A stretch of DNA of 64,000 nucleotides from Thalassotalea sp. (GCA_022448425.1 JAKVCY010000011.1:1-64000); one strand, 5' to 3'; counted from the first letter of the stretch, positions 9,458 to 19,893 are shown. Program-made: numbers and translations. The notes: generated by a model from the sequence alone, not told the origin.

Positions 9458-10327
9458 TTAGCTCTTATATAGTTGAGAGTACAGACTCACACCAATAAGA
9501 TCAGCGTGAGGCCCACACATAGCCAACGAAACGTTGGTTTGATAAATATTAGGTAGCTGTTCAAACTTATCCTTTACTAAATTAAATAGTTCGGGAGAAC
9601 TTCCGACGCTGCCACCAATTACAATTTCTTCAGCACCTGTTATCGCTTTAATATTTGCTATTAAATCAACGAGTGAACTAGCACTGTTCTCTATAATTTT
9701 TGAAATTTCAGGGTGCTTAAAGTAAAGTTCAAATACCTGCTTACAAGTGACTGGTTTACATAATACAGCCGAGGCATGTTTAGCTATTGCGGTGCCCGAA
9801 GCGATGGCTTCGATACAGTTTATTCGACCACAGTGGCAAAGGTAGTGTATTGCATCTGCGGAGTGCACACTTGTGTGCCCAACATGAGCACAAAACCCAT
9901 CATTTGAGGTGACTAGTTGTCCATTCTGAACGATTCCACCACCTACCCCTGTTGACACTGTTAAATAGACTAGTGTCTTAAGTGATTTATTTGTTTTTCT
10001 TGCTTGATATTCTGCCCAAGCAGCAGCTGCTGCATCATTAATAATGGTTACAGGTAAGCCAAAAGTTCTTTCTATGTTTTGCTTTAGAGGTAGTTCCGTT
10101 TTTATCGAAAGAAAGTTTACCGTCTCTTTACCAACTAATCCTGTGCAAGCTATCGCTACAGAATCTGCTTGCTCTAACCAGGTCTCACATAAATCAAAAA
10201 GGATGTCTGACAGTGCGCCTATATTTGTATGCACACAAGACTTTGTCTTTTTGTATTCGATTATTTGAGTTCCATCAACAAGGGCTGCTGATATTTTTGT
10301 TCCACCAACGTCAATAGCAATTTTCAT
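9458..10327 (-). CDS. nanK: ROK-family N-acetylmannosamine kinase
   Basis: MKIAIDVGGTKISAALVDG, NDAAAAAWAEYQ, VSTGVGGGIVQNGQLV and zinc motif CHCGRINCIEAIASGTAI; adjacent to nanE. Confidence 0.88.
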   Translation of the reverse strand: MKIAIDVGGTKISAALVDGTQIIEYKKTKSCVHTNIGALSDILFDLCETWLEQADSVAIACTGLVGKETVNFLSIKTELPLKQNIERTFGLPVTIINDAAAAAWAEYQARKTNKSLKTLVYLTVSTGVGGGIVQNGQLVTSNDGFCAHVGHTSVHSADAIHYLCHCGRINCIEAIASGTAIAKHASAVLCKPVTCKQVFELYFKHPEISKIIENSASSLVDLIANIKAITGAEEIVIGGSVGSSPELFNLVKDKFEQLPNIYQTNVSLAMCGPHADLIGVSLYSQLYKS

Positions 10328-10330
10328 GGA

Positions 10331-11035
10331 TTAAGCCTGTGCAGCTTCATTTATGCTGGTTGCAAACCAACTAGCTATATGTTCAATTCTAGTGATGGCT
10401 GAACCAACAGTCACCGAAAGAGCACCTAAAGCAATTGCTTTTGCCGCTCTTTCCGGAGAGTTATACCTTCCTTCAGCTATAACATTTAGTCCTCGCTTAA
10501 CCCACATATCAACAAGCTCATAATCTGGCTCATCTGGTGTATTTGATAAATCTAAGTATCCAGACATTGTGCTACCAATGAAACTACACCCATTTTTAGC
10601 CAACATGATACCTGTTTCAAAATCAGCACAGTCGGCCATAGCAATACAACCTGACTCATGCACAGCGTTAAGTAAGTCTAACATTGAGGTAGGGCGTTTT
10701 CTGTCAGTACCATCAAATGCGATGATGCTCGCTCCAGCTTGTGCTAGTGCTTTAACGTCTTCAATAAAAGGGGTTATGCGTATATCACTGTCTTCTAGGT
10801 CTCGTTTAACGATACCGACAATTGGCACGCTAACAACTTTGGCAACCGCTTCCACATTTTTAACACCTTCAATCCTTAGTCCTTTTGCTCCACCATCAAT
10901 AGCAGCAACTGCCATGGCAACAACATGTTCAACTTTGTCCATCGGGCCATTATCTACAGGCTGACAAGATGCGATTAATGAGTTTTTTAGTTCATGAATT
11001 AATTTATTTTCTAAGGCAGTATTGCACTTGGACAT
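10331..11035 (-). CDS. nanE: N-acetylmannosamine-6-phosphate 2-epimerase
   Basis: LIASCQPVDNGPMDKVEHVVAMAVAAIDGGAKGLRIEG, PIVGIVKRD, FIGSTMSGY, VIAEGRYNSPERAAKAIALGALSVTVGSAITR. Confidence 0.94.
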   Translation of the reverse strand: MSKCNTALENKLIHELKNSLIASCQPVDNGPMDKVEHVVAMAVAAIDGGAKGLRIEGVKNVEAVAKVVSVPIVGIVKRDLEDSDIRITPFIEDVKALAQAGASIIAFDGTDRKRPTSMLDLLNAVHESGCIAMADCADFETGIMLAKNGCSFIGSTMSGYLDLSNTPDEPDYELVDMWVKRGLNVIAEGRYNSPERAAKAIALGALSVTVGSAITRIEHIASWFATSINEAAQA

Positions 11036-11039
11036 TATG

Positions 11040-13550
11040 TTATTCCCGAGTAATTGCTTTGTGTAATTGAGGATCTTTACGCATGGTGTATAAAGTTAAA
11101 CCATCAAGATCTTTGTTATCAGATTTGAAGACTAAGCTGGCGAAGTAACCAACAAACAAACAAGAGACAATGCCTATTGTTGCGTATAAGTATCCGTTGG
11201 CCCAGCCAAATTGCCATGCAGAAATCATCGCGCCCACACCACAGAGAATACCTACGATTGCTCCCTTGGCATTAGCTCTTTTAGTCAGCGCACCTAATAC
11301 ATATAGACCACCTAACGCTCCCATGAACATACCTATAACTTTAAAATAGGCGTTCATTAATGATCTAATTTCCGGGTTTATAAATATTAAGCCAGCTAAC
11401 GTACCTAAAGTTCCCATTAAAAAAGTTAACCATCGGGCAGCGCTCATGTATCCTTTTTCCGATTTTATTAGCTTAAATGGACGGATAAAATCTGTTACTA
11501 GGGTAGTGGCAATCGAATTCATACTCGTAGATACGGTAGATTGAGCAGCGGAAAATATGCCTGCCACAATAAGTCCAGCTATGCCGACGGGGAGTTCAGT
11601 AGCAATGAACATTGGGAATATTTGGTCTATTTGAATAGTTGGATCTAATTTTTCTGGTTGAACTTGATAGAAAACATAAAGGCCAGTTCCAATACAAAAG
11701 AACAACAAAGCCCCTGGTACTGCTAGAACGGCGTTGGCCCAAATAGACTTCTTTGCAGCTTCTGGGTCGGTCGTTACCATATAACGTTGAACGATTGCCT
11801 GATCTGCAGTGTAGCTAGAAATATTTTGACCAATACCACCAATAACAATTACCCAAATGGCAAGCGTTGTTATGCTATCTAAACTGAAATCGACTTGTGC
11901 CAAGGTGAATTTATTGTCCGAAATACCAACTTGGACGAACTCGCTGAAACCTCCCTCAAGCCCAAGTATGATAGTAATAAAACAAACGAAAGCACCAATA
12001 AGAAGGACCAACGTTTGAATAGTGTCTGTCCATATAACGGCTTCTATGCCGCCTAAGGTGCAATAGATAAGACACAAAACTCCCATTATCAGAACACTTT
12101 CACTAGCTGTCAGAGGAGTGACAGCAGAAAGTGCGAGAGCTGTAAGTGCCATAACAATGCCCATTCTTCCAACATGGAATAAAGTGAATAAGCCACTGGC
12201 AAATAAGCGCACGCTCATATTGAATCTTTTTGAAAGGTATTCGTAAGCGCTTGTTGCATTAATTTGCCTAAAGAATGGCATTGCTACATAAATAGCTATA
12301 GGTGCGACTACAATTATCATCCATATGCCAACTAGCAGTAACCAATCGGTTTGATAGACAACCGCTGGCAATGCTACATATGTTAAGGAGCTTAACATGG
12401 TTGCGTAGATAGAGCAGGCAGCAGCCCACCATGGAATAGATTGTCCTCCTCTGAAATAATCGTCTGTATTTTTATTCTTAAATACAAAAAACAGTCCGAT
12501 TGTAACCATCAGTAGAAGGTAGACAACCAATACCGCCATGTTACTAAATCCAAAATGCTTTTCAGGCTGAACTAGGGAGCCTACCAGTAACTGTGTATGA
12601 TTATTTCCATCGTGTCTGAGTTGGTAAATTCGGCTGCCCGCAATAATACTATTCCCGAAATCAATATTTTGAGGTAACTCTTTTACTGCTGCACTTTCGT
12701 ATATCGCCCAGCTCTCTGTTATGGCATTTAGAGAATATATGTCAGTTGAGTTTGTCGTCGCTAATATGTGGGACTGACCAAAAGCTGCTATCGATGTAAC
12801 TTCTGTATTGACTAACTGATTTTTAACCAAATCCCATGCAGATGAAGGAGTGTTTGGTGAGTATTTCCATAACTTATTTATTTCATCACCACGTGCTGTT
12901 TGATGAGTAACTAGTGAATATAGCTTTGCTCCTTTGCCATTGTTTTGGCTTGTTAGTGAGATGTCACTAATGTTACCAAGAGCATTATTTGGTGCGGGTA
13001 GGTGCTGCCATGTTGGCTGAGTTTCTTGTAATAATGAATTTGTCAGTTGTAATCGTTGAAACTCTATACGATTATTTTGCGAAAACAATATATATAGGTA
13101 GCCTCCAACAACCTCTGCATCAAAATTCTTTGTTTTGCTGGGGAGGTTTGTCAGGTAAGCGGTTTCAATTGTTTGACGAGATTCGTTCCAGCTTAGTACC
13201 TTGATATTTGCTTCAACTAATCCGTTATCTATACCACCTAGAAGTAGCGTTTTATCTTTAAATTTAATGAATTTTGCGCCAATCCAAGTAGACAAGCTTT
13301 CCTTTATGGATAAAGGTTGTAGTTTGTCACTATTATTCGTTAGTAGAGCAATTTGTTTATCGCCATGTGCACCAGTAGTTGAAATAAATACTTTATTGTC
13401 TATTTCAAATAGAAAATCACTGCGATTAAGTGTCGCAGCTTCACTGTCGACGATATTGGGCTCCCATAACACTGAGATGTCTGCGTTTGCAGACTTTGAA
13501 AACACACAAGCAGAGAATATGTAAACCACAATTATTATATTTTTGAACAT
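11040..13550 (-). CDS. Kelch-like (NanM/N-acetylneuraminate epimerase-like) beta-propeller fused to sodium:solute symporter (SSS), probable sialic acid transporter
   Basis: N-terminal signal peptide and ~330 aa beta-propeller-like region, then SSS domain (NTDDYFRGGQSIPWWAAACSIYATMLSSLTYVALPA, YEYLSKRFNMSVRLFAS, GGIEAVIWTDTIQTLVLL). Confidence 0.88.
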   Translation of the reverse strand: MFKNIIIVVYIFSACVFSKSANADISVLWEPNIVDSEAATLNRSDFLFEIDNKVFISTTGAHGDKQIALLTNNSDKLQPLSIKESLSTWIGAKFIKFKDKTLLLGGIDNGLVEANIKVLSWNESRQTIETAYLTNLPSKTKNFDAEVVGGYLYILFSQNNRIEFQRLQLTNSLLQETQPTWQHLPAPNNALGNISDISLTSQNNGKGAKLYSLVTHQTARGDEINKLWKYSPNTPSSAWDLVKNQLVNTEVTSIAAFGQSHILATTNSTDIYSLNAITESWAIYESAAVKELPQNIDFGNSIIAGSRIYQLRHDGNNHTQLLVGSLVQPEKHFGFSNMAVLVVYLLLMVTIGLFFVFKNKNTDDYFRGGQSIPWWAAACSIYATMLSSLTYVALPAVVYQTDWLLLVGIWMIIVVAPIAIYVAMPFFRQINATSAYEYLSKRFNMSVRLFASGLFTLFHVGRMGIVMALTALALSAVTPLTASESVLIMGVLCLIYCTLGGIEAVIWTDTIQTLVLLIGAFVCFITIILGLEGGFSEFVQVGISDNKFTLAQVDFSLDSITTLAIWVIVIGGIGQNISSYTADQAIVQRYMVTTDPEAAKKSIWANAVLAVPGALLFFCIGTGLYVFYQVQPEKLDPTIQIDQIFPMFIATELPVGIAGLIVAGIFSAAQSTVSTSMNSIATTLVTDFIRPFKLIKSEKGYMSAARWLTFLMGTLGTLAGLIFINPEIRSLMNAYFKVIGMFMGALGGLYVLGALTKRANAKGAIVGILCGVGAMISAWQFGWANGYLYATIGIVSCLFVGYFASLVFKSDNKDLDGLTLYTMRKDPQLHKAITRE

Positions 13551-13580
13551 CTAGAATCACATGGTAATGTTTTGTGCTGT

Positions 13581-13595
13581 ATACCTGTTATACCA
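13581..13595. promoter_or_regulatory. Putative NanR-type operator (ATACCTGTTATACCA) upstream of the symporter-nanE-nanK-nagB operon
   Basis: About 30 bp upstream of the symporter start codon; matches the other sites. Confidence 0.55.
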
Positions 13596-13716
13596 GTGTT
13601 GGCTGTTAAAAGCTAGCTGTCTATGATAAGAACTTAGAAAATAGTGAGATTCTTAATGAGTTGTAAGGGAGGTAGGTAAAGAGGCAGGTGAGAGTGCTGC
13701 CTCAAACGGTTATTGT

Positions 13717-14424
13717 TTATTCAGTGTAGTACTGGTCAAAAACGTAATCAATATGGTTTGATAAATGTTTATCAGCACCCTCCACATCTCCTTTCTTGAT
13801 GCACTCAAATATGGCAACATGATCCTTATAGCTGCGTTCATTTAAATCGCTTTTTGTGGTTTTTAATTGCCTTGAATCTATCACCCAGTCGACTAGAGCT
13901 TGATGAATTGCAAGGAATATTGGATTACCTGGTATAGAAGCAATTACACGGTGAAAGTTAATATCGGTCTTTTTAAATTGATTATCGTTTTCCACAGCTT
14001 TACTGTTTAATTCTAATGCTTCTTCTAGCTCTTTAATTTGTTCTTCAGTGGCGTGCTCGGCTGCATATCTAACTAGACTCGACTCAAAGAATTTACGCAA
14101 TTGATCGAAGTATTTGAGGCCGTTGGGTTGCGATAAAAAGTCCTTAGACATACCTGATAACTCTGAAATAATAGTGTCCGCTGAAGGTCGAGTTACCCTC
14201 GTTCTTTCACCACTACTTATTTTCACCAGCCCTTTTCTCGCAAGTGCTGAAAGAGCGTCTCTTATTGAGGGCCTTCCAACACCAAAAGCAGCCATAAGAT
14301 CTCTCTCTGATGGTAAAGCGTCCCCTTCAGCTATTTCACCTTGGCGAATCATTAACTCAAGTTCTTCTTCGACTGTTTGTGATAACTTCTTCCTTTCAAC
14401 AGGTCTTTTGATTGTAATCGACAT
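13717..14424 (-). CDS. nanR: GntR/FadR-family transcriptional regulator, probable NanR
   Basis: [49 protein letters not shown] wHTH plus FCD C-terminal domain; located in the nan island. Confidence 0.8.
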   Translation of the reverse strand: MSITIKRPVERKKLSQTVEEELELMIRQGEIAEGDALPSERDLMAAFGVGRPSIRDALSALARKGLVKISSGERTRVTRPSADTIISELSGMSKDFLSQPNGLKYFDQLRKFFESSLVRYAAEHATEEQIKELEEALELNSKAVENDNQFKKTDINFHRVIASIPGNPIFLAIHQALVDWVIDSRQLKTTKSDLNERSYKDHVAIFECIKKGDVEGADKHLSNHIDYVFDQYYTE

Positions 14425-14465
14425 ATGAAACTTCCTTTACATCCATTCATGTTAGGCTATCGAGC

Positions 14466-14488
14466 TATTATACCAATATGGTATAATA
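14466..14488. promoter_or_regulatory. Perfect palindrome TATTATACCA-ATA-TGGTATAATA upstream of the regulator (probable autoregulatory operator)
   Basis: Two exact 10-bp arms with 3-bp spacer, ~40 bp upstream of the regulator start. Confidence 0.65.
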
Positions 14489-14713
14489 TGTATATTTAAG
14501 ATTTAGGTTTACGTAACATTTACATCTGTCTGTTTCAAAGGACGATGTAAATGTTATGGTGAATACCTTGCAATATGGCTTGTAAGCTGAAGATTTTTTC
14601 GGGTATTTAATATGAACGAATAGGTTGAATTTAGTTAATGCTACGTTATTCAGTAATCTCAATGCTAGCGGCTATCTAGTAATATAAGTATTTGATTTTA
14701 CTGTTTTGCCCAT

Positions 14714-14728
14714 TATACTGTTATACCA
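14714..14728. promoter_or_regulatory. Putative NanR-type operator (TATACTGTTATACCA) upstream of alpha/beta hydrolase
   Basis: Near match to the 13581-13595 site, ~35 bp upstream of the hydrolase start. Confidence 0.5.
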
Positions 14729-14760
14729 AATATGGCGGTGATGCTTCAAATGAACTAAAA

Positions 14761-15564
14761 ATGAAAATAATTAGATATGGGGCTGACTCGCAGCAATATG
14801 GTCAGCTGTATAATCCTTCGATAGTGAACAAAAAGCCTGTTGTGATTGTTATCCATGGTGGCTATTGGAAAGATAATCACAGTTTAGACACTTACCCAAC
14901 TAAATATATTGTAGAGTATCTACTGGGGTTCCCTGTTGCTGTCTGGAATCTTGAGTATCGTAGGATGAATACGTTTGGTGATAATGAAGTAGCGCCTTAT
15001 CCTGCTATTTTTCGAGATGTAATGGAAGGTGTCGATGTGTTGGCACAATATGCTGACAGTGAGATGCTTGATTTAAATAGAGTATTAATCATAGGGCACT
15101 CGGCAGGTGGACATTTAGCTACATGGGCGGCAAGTCGACATTTGTTACCTACAAGTTGTGAACTTTATCGAAGAAAAGCGCAAAAGGTATCTGGCGTGAT
15201 TTCTATCGCGGGTATTTTAGACTTGTGGCGAGAATGCGATATTGAGCAACCTGAACAAATTATAAAATTACTCGGTGGAACACAACAAGAGTTTCCAAAG
15301 AGGTATAATTTGGCAAGCCCTAAAGCGCTTAGGCCAGATGATGTAGATATTACAATAGTTCATGGTTTGAAAGACGACGTTGTTAAATTTAATCAAGCTC
15401 TTAGCTATTGTGAGGGCGCTGGTGGCAATGTTAGCTATATTAGTATCAAAGGTGCCGACCATTTTGGCATGTTACCTATTACACAAAGCTATACTAAAGG
15501 GTGGCAGTTGGTAAAGCCTTTAATAAAACAAAAGGTTGTAGAGTTAACTAACATGGAACGTTAA
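14761..15564 (+). CDS. Alpha/beta hydrolase (esterase/lipase-like)
   Basis: VVIVIHGGYWKDN, nucleophile elbow GHSAGGHLA, IVHGLKDDVV, GADHFGM. Internal ATG at 14761 is the probable start. Confidence 0.8.
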   Translation: MKIIRYGADSQQYGQLYNPSIVNKKPVVIVIHGGYWKDNHSLDTYPTKYIVEYLLGFPVAVWNLEYRRMNTFGDNEVAPYPAIFRDVMEGVDVLAQYADSEMLDLNRVLIIGHSAGGHLATWAASRHLLPTSCELYRRKAQKVSGVISIAGILDLWRECDIEQPEQIIKLLGGTQQEFPKRYNLASPKALRPDDVDITIVHGLKDDVVKFNQALSYCEGAGGNVSYISIKGADHFGMLPITQSYTKGWQLVKPLIKQKVVELTNMER

Positions 15565-15583
15565 GTGCTCTGCTACTTTTAAG

Positions 15584-15748
15584 GCCGCTAACGTTAAAAG
15601 TAGCCACTGCCCTAAGGGGTGAGGCCAAAACCTCTTTACTCTTCGTTAAAAATCGTTAATTTAGAGGAATAAATGACACCATTTTCGCCTTGATTAACGT
15701 CATTGAATCTCTCATCAGAATGAGTAGACAAAGATAGACAGACCTTAG
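15584..15748. repeat. Dispersed repeat, copy 1
   Basis: Similar over ~165 bp to 53889-54053 (gccgctaRcgttaaaaRtagccaYtgccc...cattttcgccttgattaa...). Confidence 0.7.
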
Positions 15749-15898
15749 GTCACTATCAATTTAGTGTGACATAGAATTGTTAGGGCCTATTTTTTGAAGC
15801 ATGTTCCTTCTCTAATTTTAATTAAAATTTGATTGAAAAATAATTGCTTAGTAGTTTGTATGCAAATACGTAAACTTTTTATTGTGTGGTTCTTTGAT

Positions 15899-18061
15899 AT
15901 GCGGGTATCTATTTGCTTATTCGCTATTCTAATTCTCGCGTCAGATACTCAGGCGTAATTAAATAAACATCAAAAATATGTATCCGCTAAGCAATGTATT
16001 AGCTGCCACCAGGAACAACATGATGATTGGCGGTTATCAGGTCATGCTTTCTCAATGGCAAAAGCCGATAAAGAATCCATTAAAGGTAACTTTGACTATC
16101 AACAAGTCGAACACTATGAACAAAATGTACTGTTTTATAGCGAGGGAGGCAGTTATTTTGTGAACATAAATTATGGAGAAAATAAAGAAAATTTAACTAT
16201 AAAGTACACTTTTGGAAATTATCCGCTGCAACAATATATTGTTGAAACAAGTAAAGGTAGATTTCAAATATTACCATTTGCGTGGGACAGCCGACCCCTC
16301 GATGAAGGCGGACAAAGATGGTTCCATAGCTATGAACAAGAGAATATTACCCTGAATGATCGTCTACATTAGCGACAGCCATTGCAAAATTGGAATGGTA
16401 TGTGTGCAGACTGCCACTCTGATGGGCTAATTAGAAACTACAACGCAGACCAAAATACCTTTAATACTAAATTTTCGCATATAAATGTTAGTTGTTTATC
16501 CTGTCATAGCGTAAAGCCTGAACACGAAACAAAACAGAGCGCAGCTAATCACCGGCGAGCAACGATAGAACCTATATGCAATTGACTACGAGCAATTGGA
16601 AGTCAAACTGCACACTGGAGCGGGCCTAAGAGAAATAATCAGTTCATGGAAACCTGTTTTTCATGCCATTCGATCAGAGAGCCCTTGACTGACGGTTTTG
16701 AGCCCAACGAGCCTTTTTTAGATCAGTTTTCTCCTCAGCTGATTACGCCAAACCTATACCATGCCGATGGGCAGATCAAAGAAGAGGTATATGTGTATGG
16801 CTCCTTTCTGCAAAGCAAAATGTATCAGTCTCAAGTAAACTGTCTTGACTGTCATGATAAACACACCTATACACTCAAAGTTGAGGGGAATGCTCTCTGC
16901 CTTCAGTGCCATAGCGCACTCGTTTTTGACACAGCTAAACACCACGGGCACAAAAAGGGTAATACTGGTGCTCAATGTGTTAATTGCCACATGCCTGAAA
17001 CTCGTTATATGGGTGTTGATGATAGACGAGACTATAGTTTTTCAATACCGCGCCCCCATTTATCTGCTGAATTTAATACCCCTAACGCTTGCTCTACTTG
17101 TCATCAGTCATCATCTTATGAAACATTGAGCAGCGCTATTAAAACTTGGCACGGTGAGCCTAAAAAAATAGCGGATAACCATTATAACTTGATTAAGTTG
17201 AATGCTGGTCAAGCTATAACCTTGGCACAGCATTTAGCTATTATTGCTGATGAAACGATAAATGTAATTAATAGAGCCACAGCATTGCAGCGCATTGGCA
17301 GCACAACTACGGTGCTTTCGGGAAATAGTCTTTCGCAGTACTTTGTTAATCAGGAGCCACTATTAAGGCTGGCTGCAGCGCGAATCGGGGGAGGGCTGAA
17401 TGATAAGGATAGGCTTGAGTACTTGCCTAAACTTTTAGGCGATCAATATAGAGCGATTCGCATAGCAGCAGCTCGTAGTCTATTGGTGGCAGGAAGCGAC
17501 ATCACCAGCCACGCCAGTTTTCGAAAGGCGTTTAGTGAACTGCTGTCATTTAATGATGTTAATGCTTGGCGCGGTGAAGGGCGACTTAATCAAGCAATGA
17601 TGCATTTATCAAATCAGAATGAGAGTAAAGCGGAGGTAGCATTACTTAGTGCAATAGATATAGATCCGTATTTTGAAGCTGCCTATGTAAATTTAGCGAG
17701 TTTGTATCAATTACAGCTCAAAGAGGAGCTGGTAGCACAAGTTCTTCTTAAAGGTTTAAAAAACGTTACTCAATCACATAACATTCTTTATTCTATGGGC
17801 TTACATCAAGTACGAATAAAAAATATTGATGCAGCGATTCGTTTGTTTAGTCAATCGATGCAGTTGGCACTTGAAATCTCTCGTTATACATACACGTATG
17901 TCCTTGCATTGGATACATCAGGACGCAGTGAAGAAGCATTGGCGATATTAAAATCGGTAATTTTAAACTATCAAGATAAAGCACAACTCAAAGAGTTAGG
18001 TCGATACTTGTCTAAGAAAGTTAATAATAAAGCTGAATTTATATGGTTTTCAAATTTATAA
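15899..18061 (+). pseudogene. Octaheme cytochrome c with C-terminal TPR region, interrupted by in-frame stop codons
   Basis: One continuous frame with eight CxxCH motifs (CISCH, CADCH, CLSCH, CFSCH, CLDCH, CLQCH, CVNCH, CSTCH), interrupted by TAA 15956-15958, TAG 16370-16372 and TGA 16583-16585; longest intact piece 16646-18061. Confidence 0.8.
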
Positions 18062-18088
18062 CCAATTCAATATTGGAACCTAATACTA

Positions 18089-18412
18089 GGGCGTGTTGAT
18101 TTTTCAGGGTTAAACTTTATTCGAATTAAATGCACTTTTATCGAGGCACTTTTGATATGCATAGTTATTCTATGCACAGCGCAAATACCGATGATTGTGT
18201 TCCTGCATAATCTTTGTAGCTGAATCCGTGCAGGCGTGAATGAGAATATTGCATTTAAACGCCCCCCTTTTGTTAGATACTTGGGGCGCCATTTATTGCG
18301 CCTGCCTACTGCGTTATCGCTTATTTATGTGGAATAACCACACAACATAAGCTCCGCCTTGTATAAAAATATCATAAATTGCTGCAAATTAGCCTCTAAA
18401 GATCAACACGCC
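18089..18412. mobile_element. MITE-like non-coding element with terminal inverted repeats
   Basis: GGCGTGTTGATTTTT (18089-18103) versus AAAGATCAACACGCC (18398-18412), 14/15 bp inverted; no ORF; internal imperfect hairpin CTTATTTATGTGG-AATAA-CCACACAACATAAG. Confidence 0.65.
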
Positions 18413-18420
18413 AACGGGGC

Positions 18421-18515
18421 TGTTGGAAATGGTTAATTTAGACGACTAAATTGGCACAACCTCTATCTGGGTTGATATGTAATCTGTCCGCAGAATTATT
18501 AAGCTAAGGTAAAGC
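18421..18515. repeat. Dispersed repeat, partial degenerate copy
   Basis: Alignable to the 3' half of 53889-54053 (ttgatttagaNNNctaaatt..., cagaattattaaRcWaaggt). Confidence 0.5.
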
Positions 18516-18778
18516 TACATTGTATTTCTTCTCTACCGTAGCTTATCACCATCGACTTTATTTAAAGCTAGTTACTCGTGCTTATCTGCCAAGGTTTTTT
18601 CTGTTAACCATTAGGAGTCGTCACTGTTAACGTTTAGTCGAATACAATCGGTGGAAAAATGAAAGAAGATGGCACTGAAAAATGACAAACAAGTGACGTT
18701 CAGTACACATTGTCATTGTATTCGCGTATAATTCCCGCCGTTTTTAATTAAGTATTTTTAAGTTGTAGAGAACGATAA

Positions 18779-19819
18779 ATGTCGCAATCAAACCTAGCTG
18801 TTGATATAGATTTTCAATTTCCGGCAAAGCCACAGCCATTAAATGCTGAGCAGAAGGCTAGGCATAAAGAAAATATCAAGAAACTGTTGAAAGAAAAAAA
18901 CGCAGTTCTGGTTGCGCATTATTACTGTGACCCTGAGATTCAGGCGTTAGCCGAAGAAACTGGTGGTTGTGTTGCAGACTCGCTGGAAATGGCACGTTTT
19001 GGTAATCAACACCCAGCAGATATGCTTATCGTCGCAGGTGTACGTTTTATGGGGGAAACTGCGAAAGTTTTAACTCCCGAGAAAACAGTGGTTATGCCTA
19101 CGTTAGAAGCAACTTGCTCACTTGATCTAGGTTGTCCTATTGAGCAATTTAATGCTTTTTGTGAGCAACACCCAGATCGTACAGTAGTTGTGTACGCCAA
19201 TACATCCACGGCAGTAAAAGCTCGTGCAGATTGGATTGTAACGTCTTCTTGTGCACTCGAGATTGTTGAGCACTTAGATGAACAGGGTGAAAAAATCTTG
19301 TGGGGCCCTGACCGTCATTTAGGCAACTATATTCAAAAGCAAACTGGTGCAGACATGTTAATGTGGCAGGGCGCTTGTATTGTCCATGACGAATTTAAAA
19401 CCAAAGCACTAATTGACATGAAAAAGTTGCACCCAGACGGAGCGGTATTAGTTCATCCTGAATCTCCAGCAGAAATTATTGACCTTGCTGATGCGGTGGG
19501 TTCTACAAGCCAGTTAATTAAAGCAGCACAGGAAATGCCTAATCAGAAGTTCATCGTGGCGACTGACCGTGGTATTTTCTACAAAATGCAGCAACTTTGT
19601 CCTGAAAAAGAATTCTTTGAAGCACCAACAGCGGGTGAAGGGGCTACTTGTCGTAGCTGTGCACACTGTCCTTGGATGGCGATGAATGGCTTGCAGTTAA
19701 TCGAAGAAGCGTTAATTGACCAAACCGGTAAAGAAGTTTTCGTAGACATGTCGCTTAGAGAAGGCGCGCTTCGTTCAACCAACCGAATGTTGGAATTTTC
19801 AGCGTCATTGAAACGCTAG
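18779..19819 (+). CDS. nadA: Quinolinate synthase
   Basis: [80 protein letters not shown]. Confidence 0.96.
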   Translation: MSQSNLAVDIDFQFPAKPQPLNAEQKARHKENIKKLLKEKNAVLVAHYYCDPEIQALAEETGGCVADSLEMARFGNQHPADMLIVAGVRFMGETAKVLTPEKTVVMPTLEATCSLDLGCPIEQFNAFCEQHPDRTVVVYANTSTAVKARADWIVTSSCALEIVEHLDEQGEKILWGPDRHLGNYIQKQTGADMLMWQGACIVHDEFKTKALIDMKKLHPDGAVLVHPESPAEIIDLADAVGSTSQLIKAAQEMPNQKFIVATDRGIFYKMQQLCPEKEFFEAPTAGEGATCRSCAHCPWMAMNGLQLIEEALIDQTGKEVFVDMSLREGALRSTNRMLEFSASLKR

Positions 19820-19893
19820 AACTTGTTTTTGCGCCTTGGCTTGCTCTTAAATTAGCCAAGCAGTTCAATTTTGGATAAAACCTTGTAATAAAT

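Noticed and set aside
10569-10964. 131-aa plus-strand ORF antisense to nanE
   Set aside because: Shadow ORF of a strongly conserved gene; no family motif.
13201-13524. 107-aa plus-strand ORF antisense to the Kelch-SSS gene
   Set aside because: Lies wholly inside a well-supported CDS on the other strand with low-complexity composition.
16583-16585. TGA in the cytochrome gene as a possible selenocysteine codon
   Set aside because: Two other stops (TAA, TAG) break the same frame, and the expected residue by context is Trp; simple nonsense mutation is more likely.
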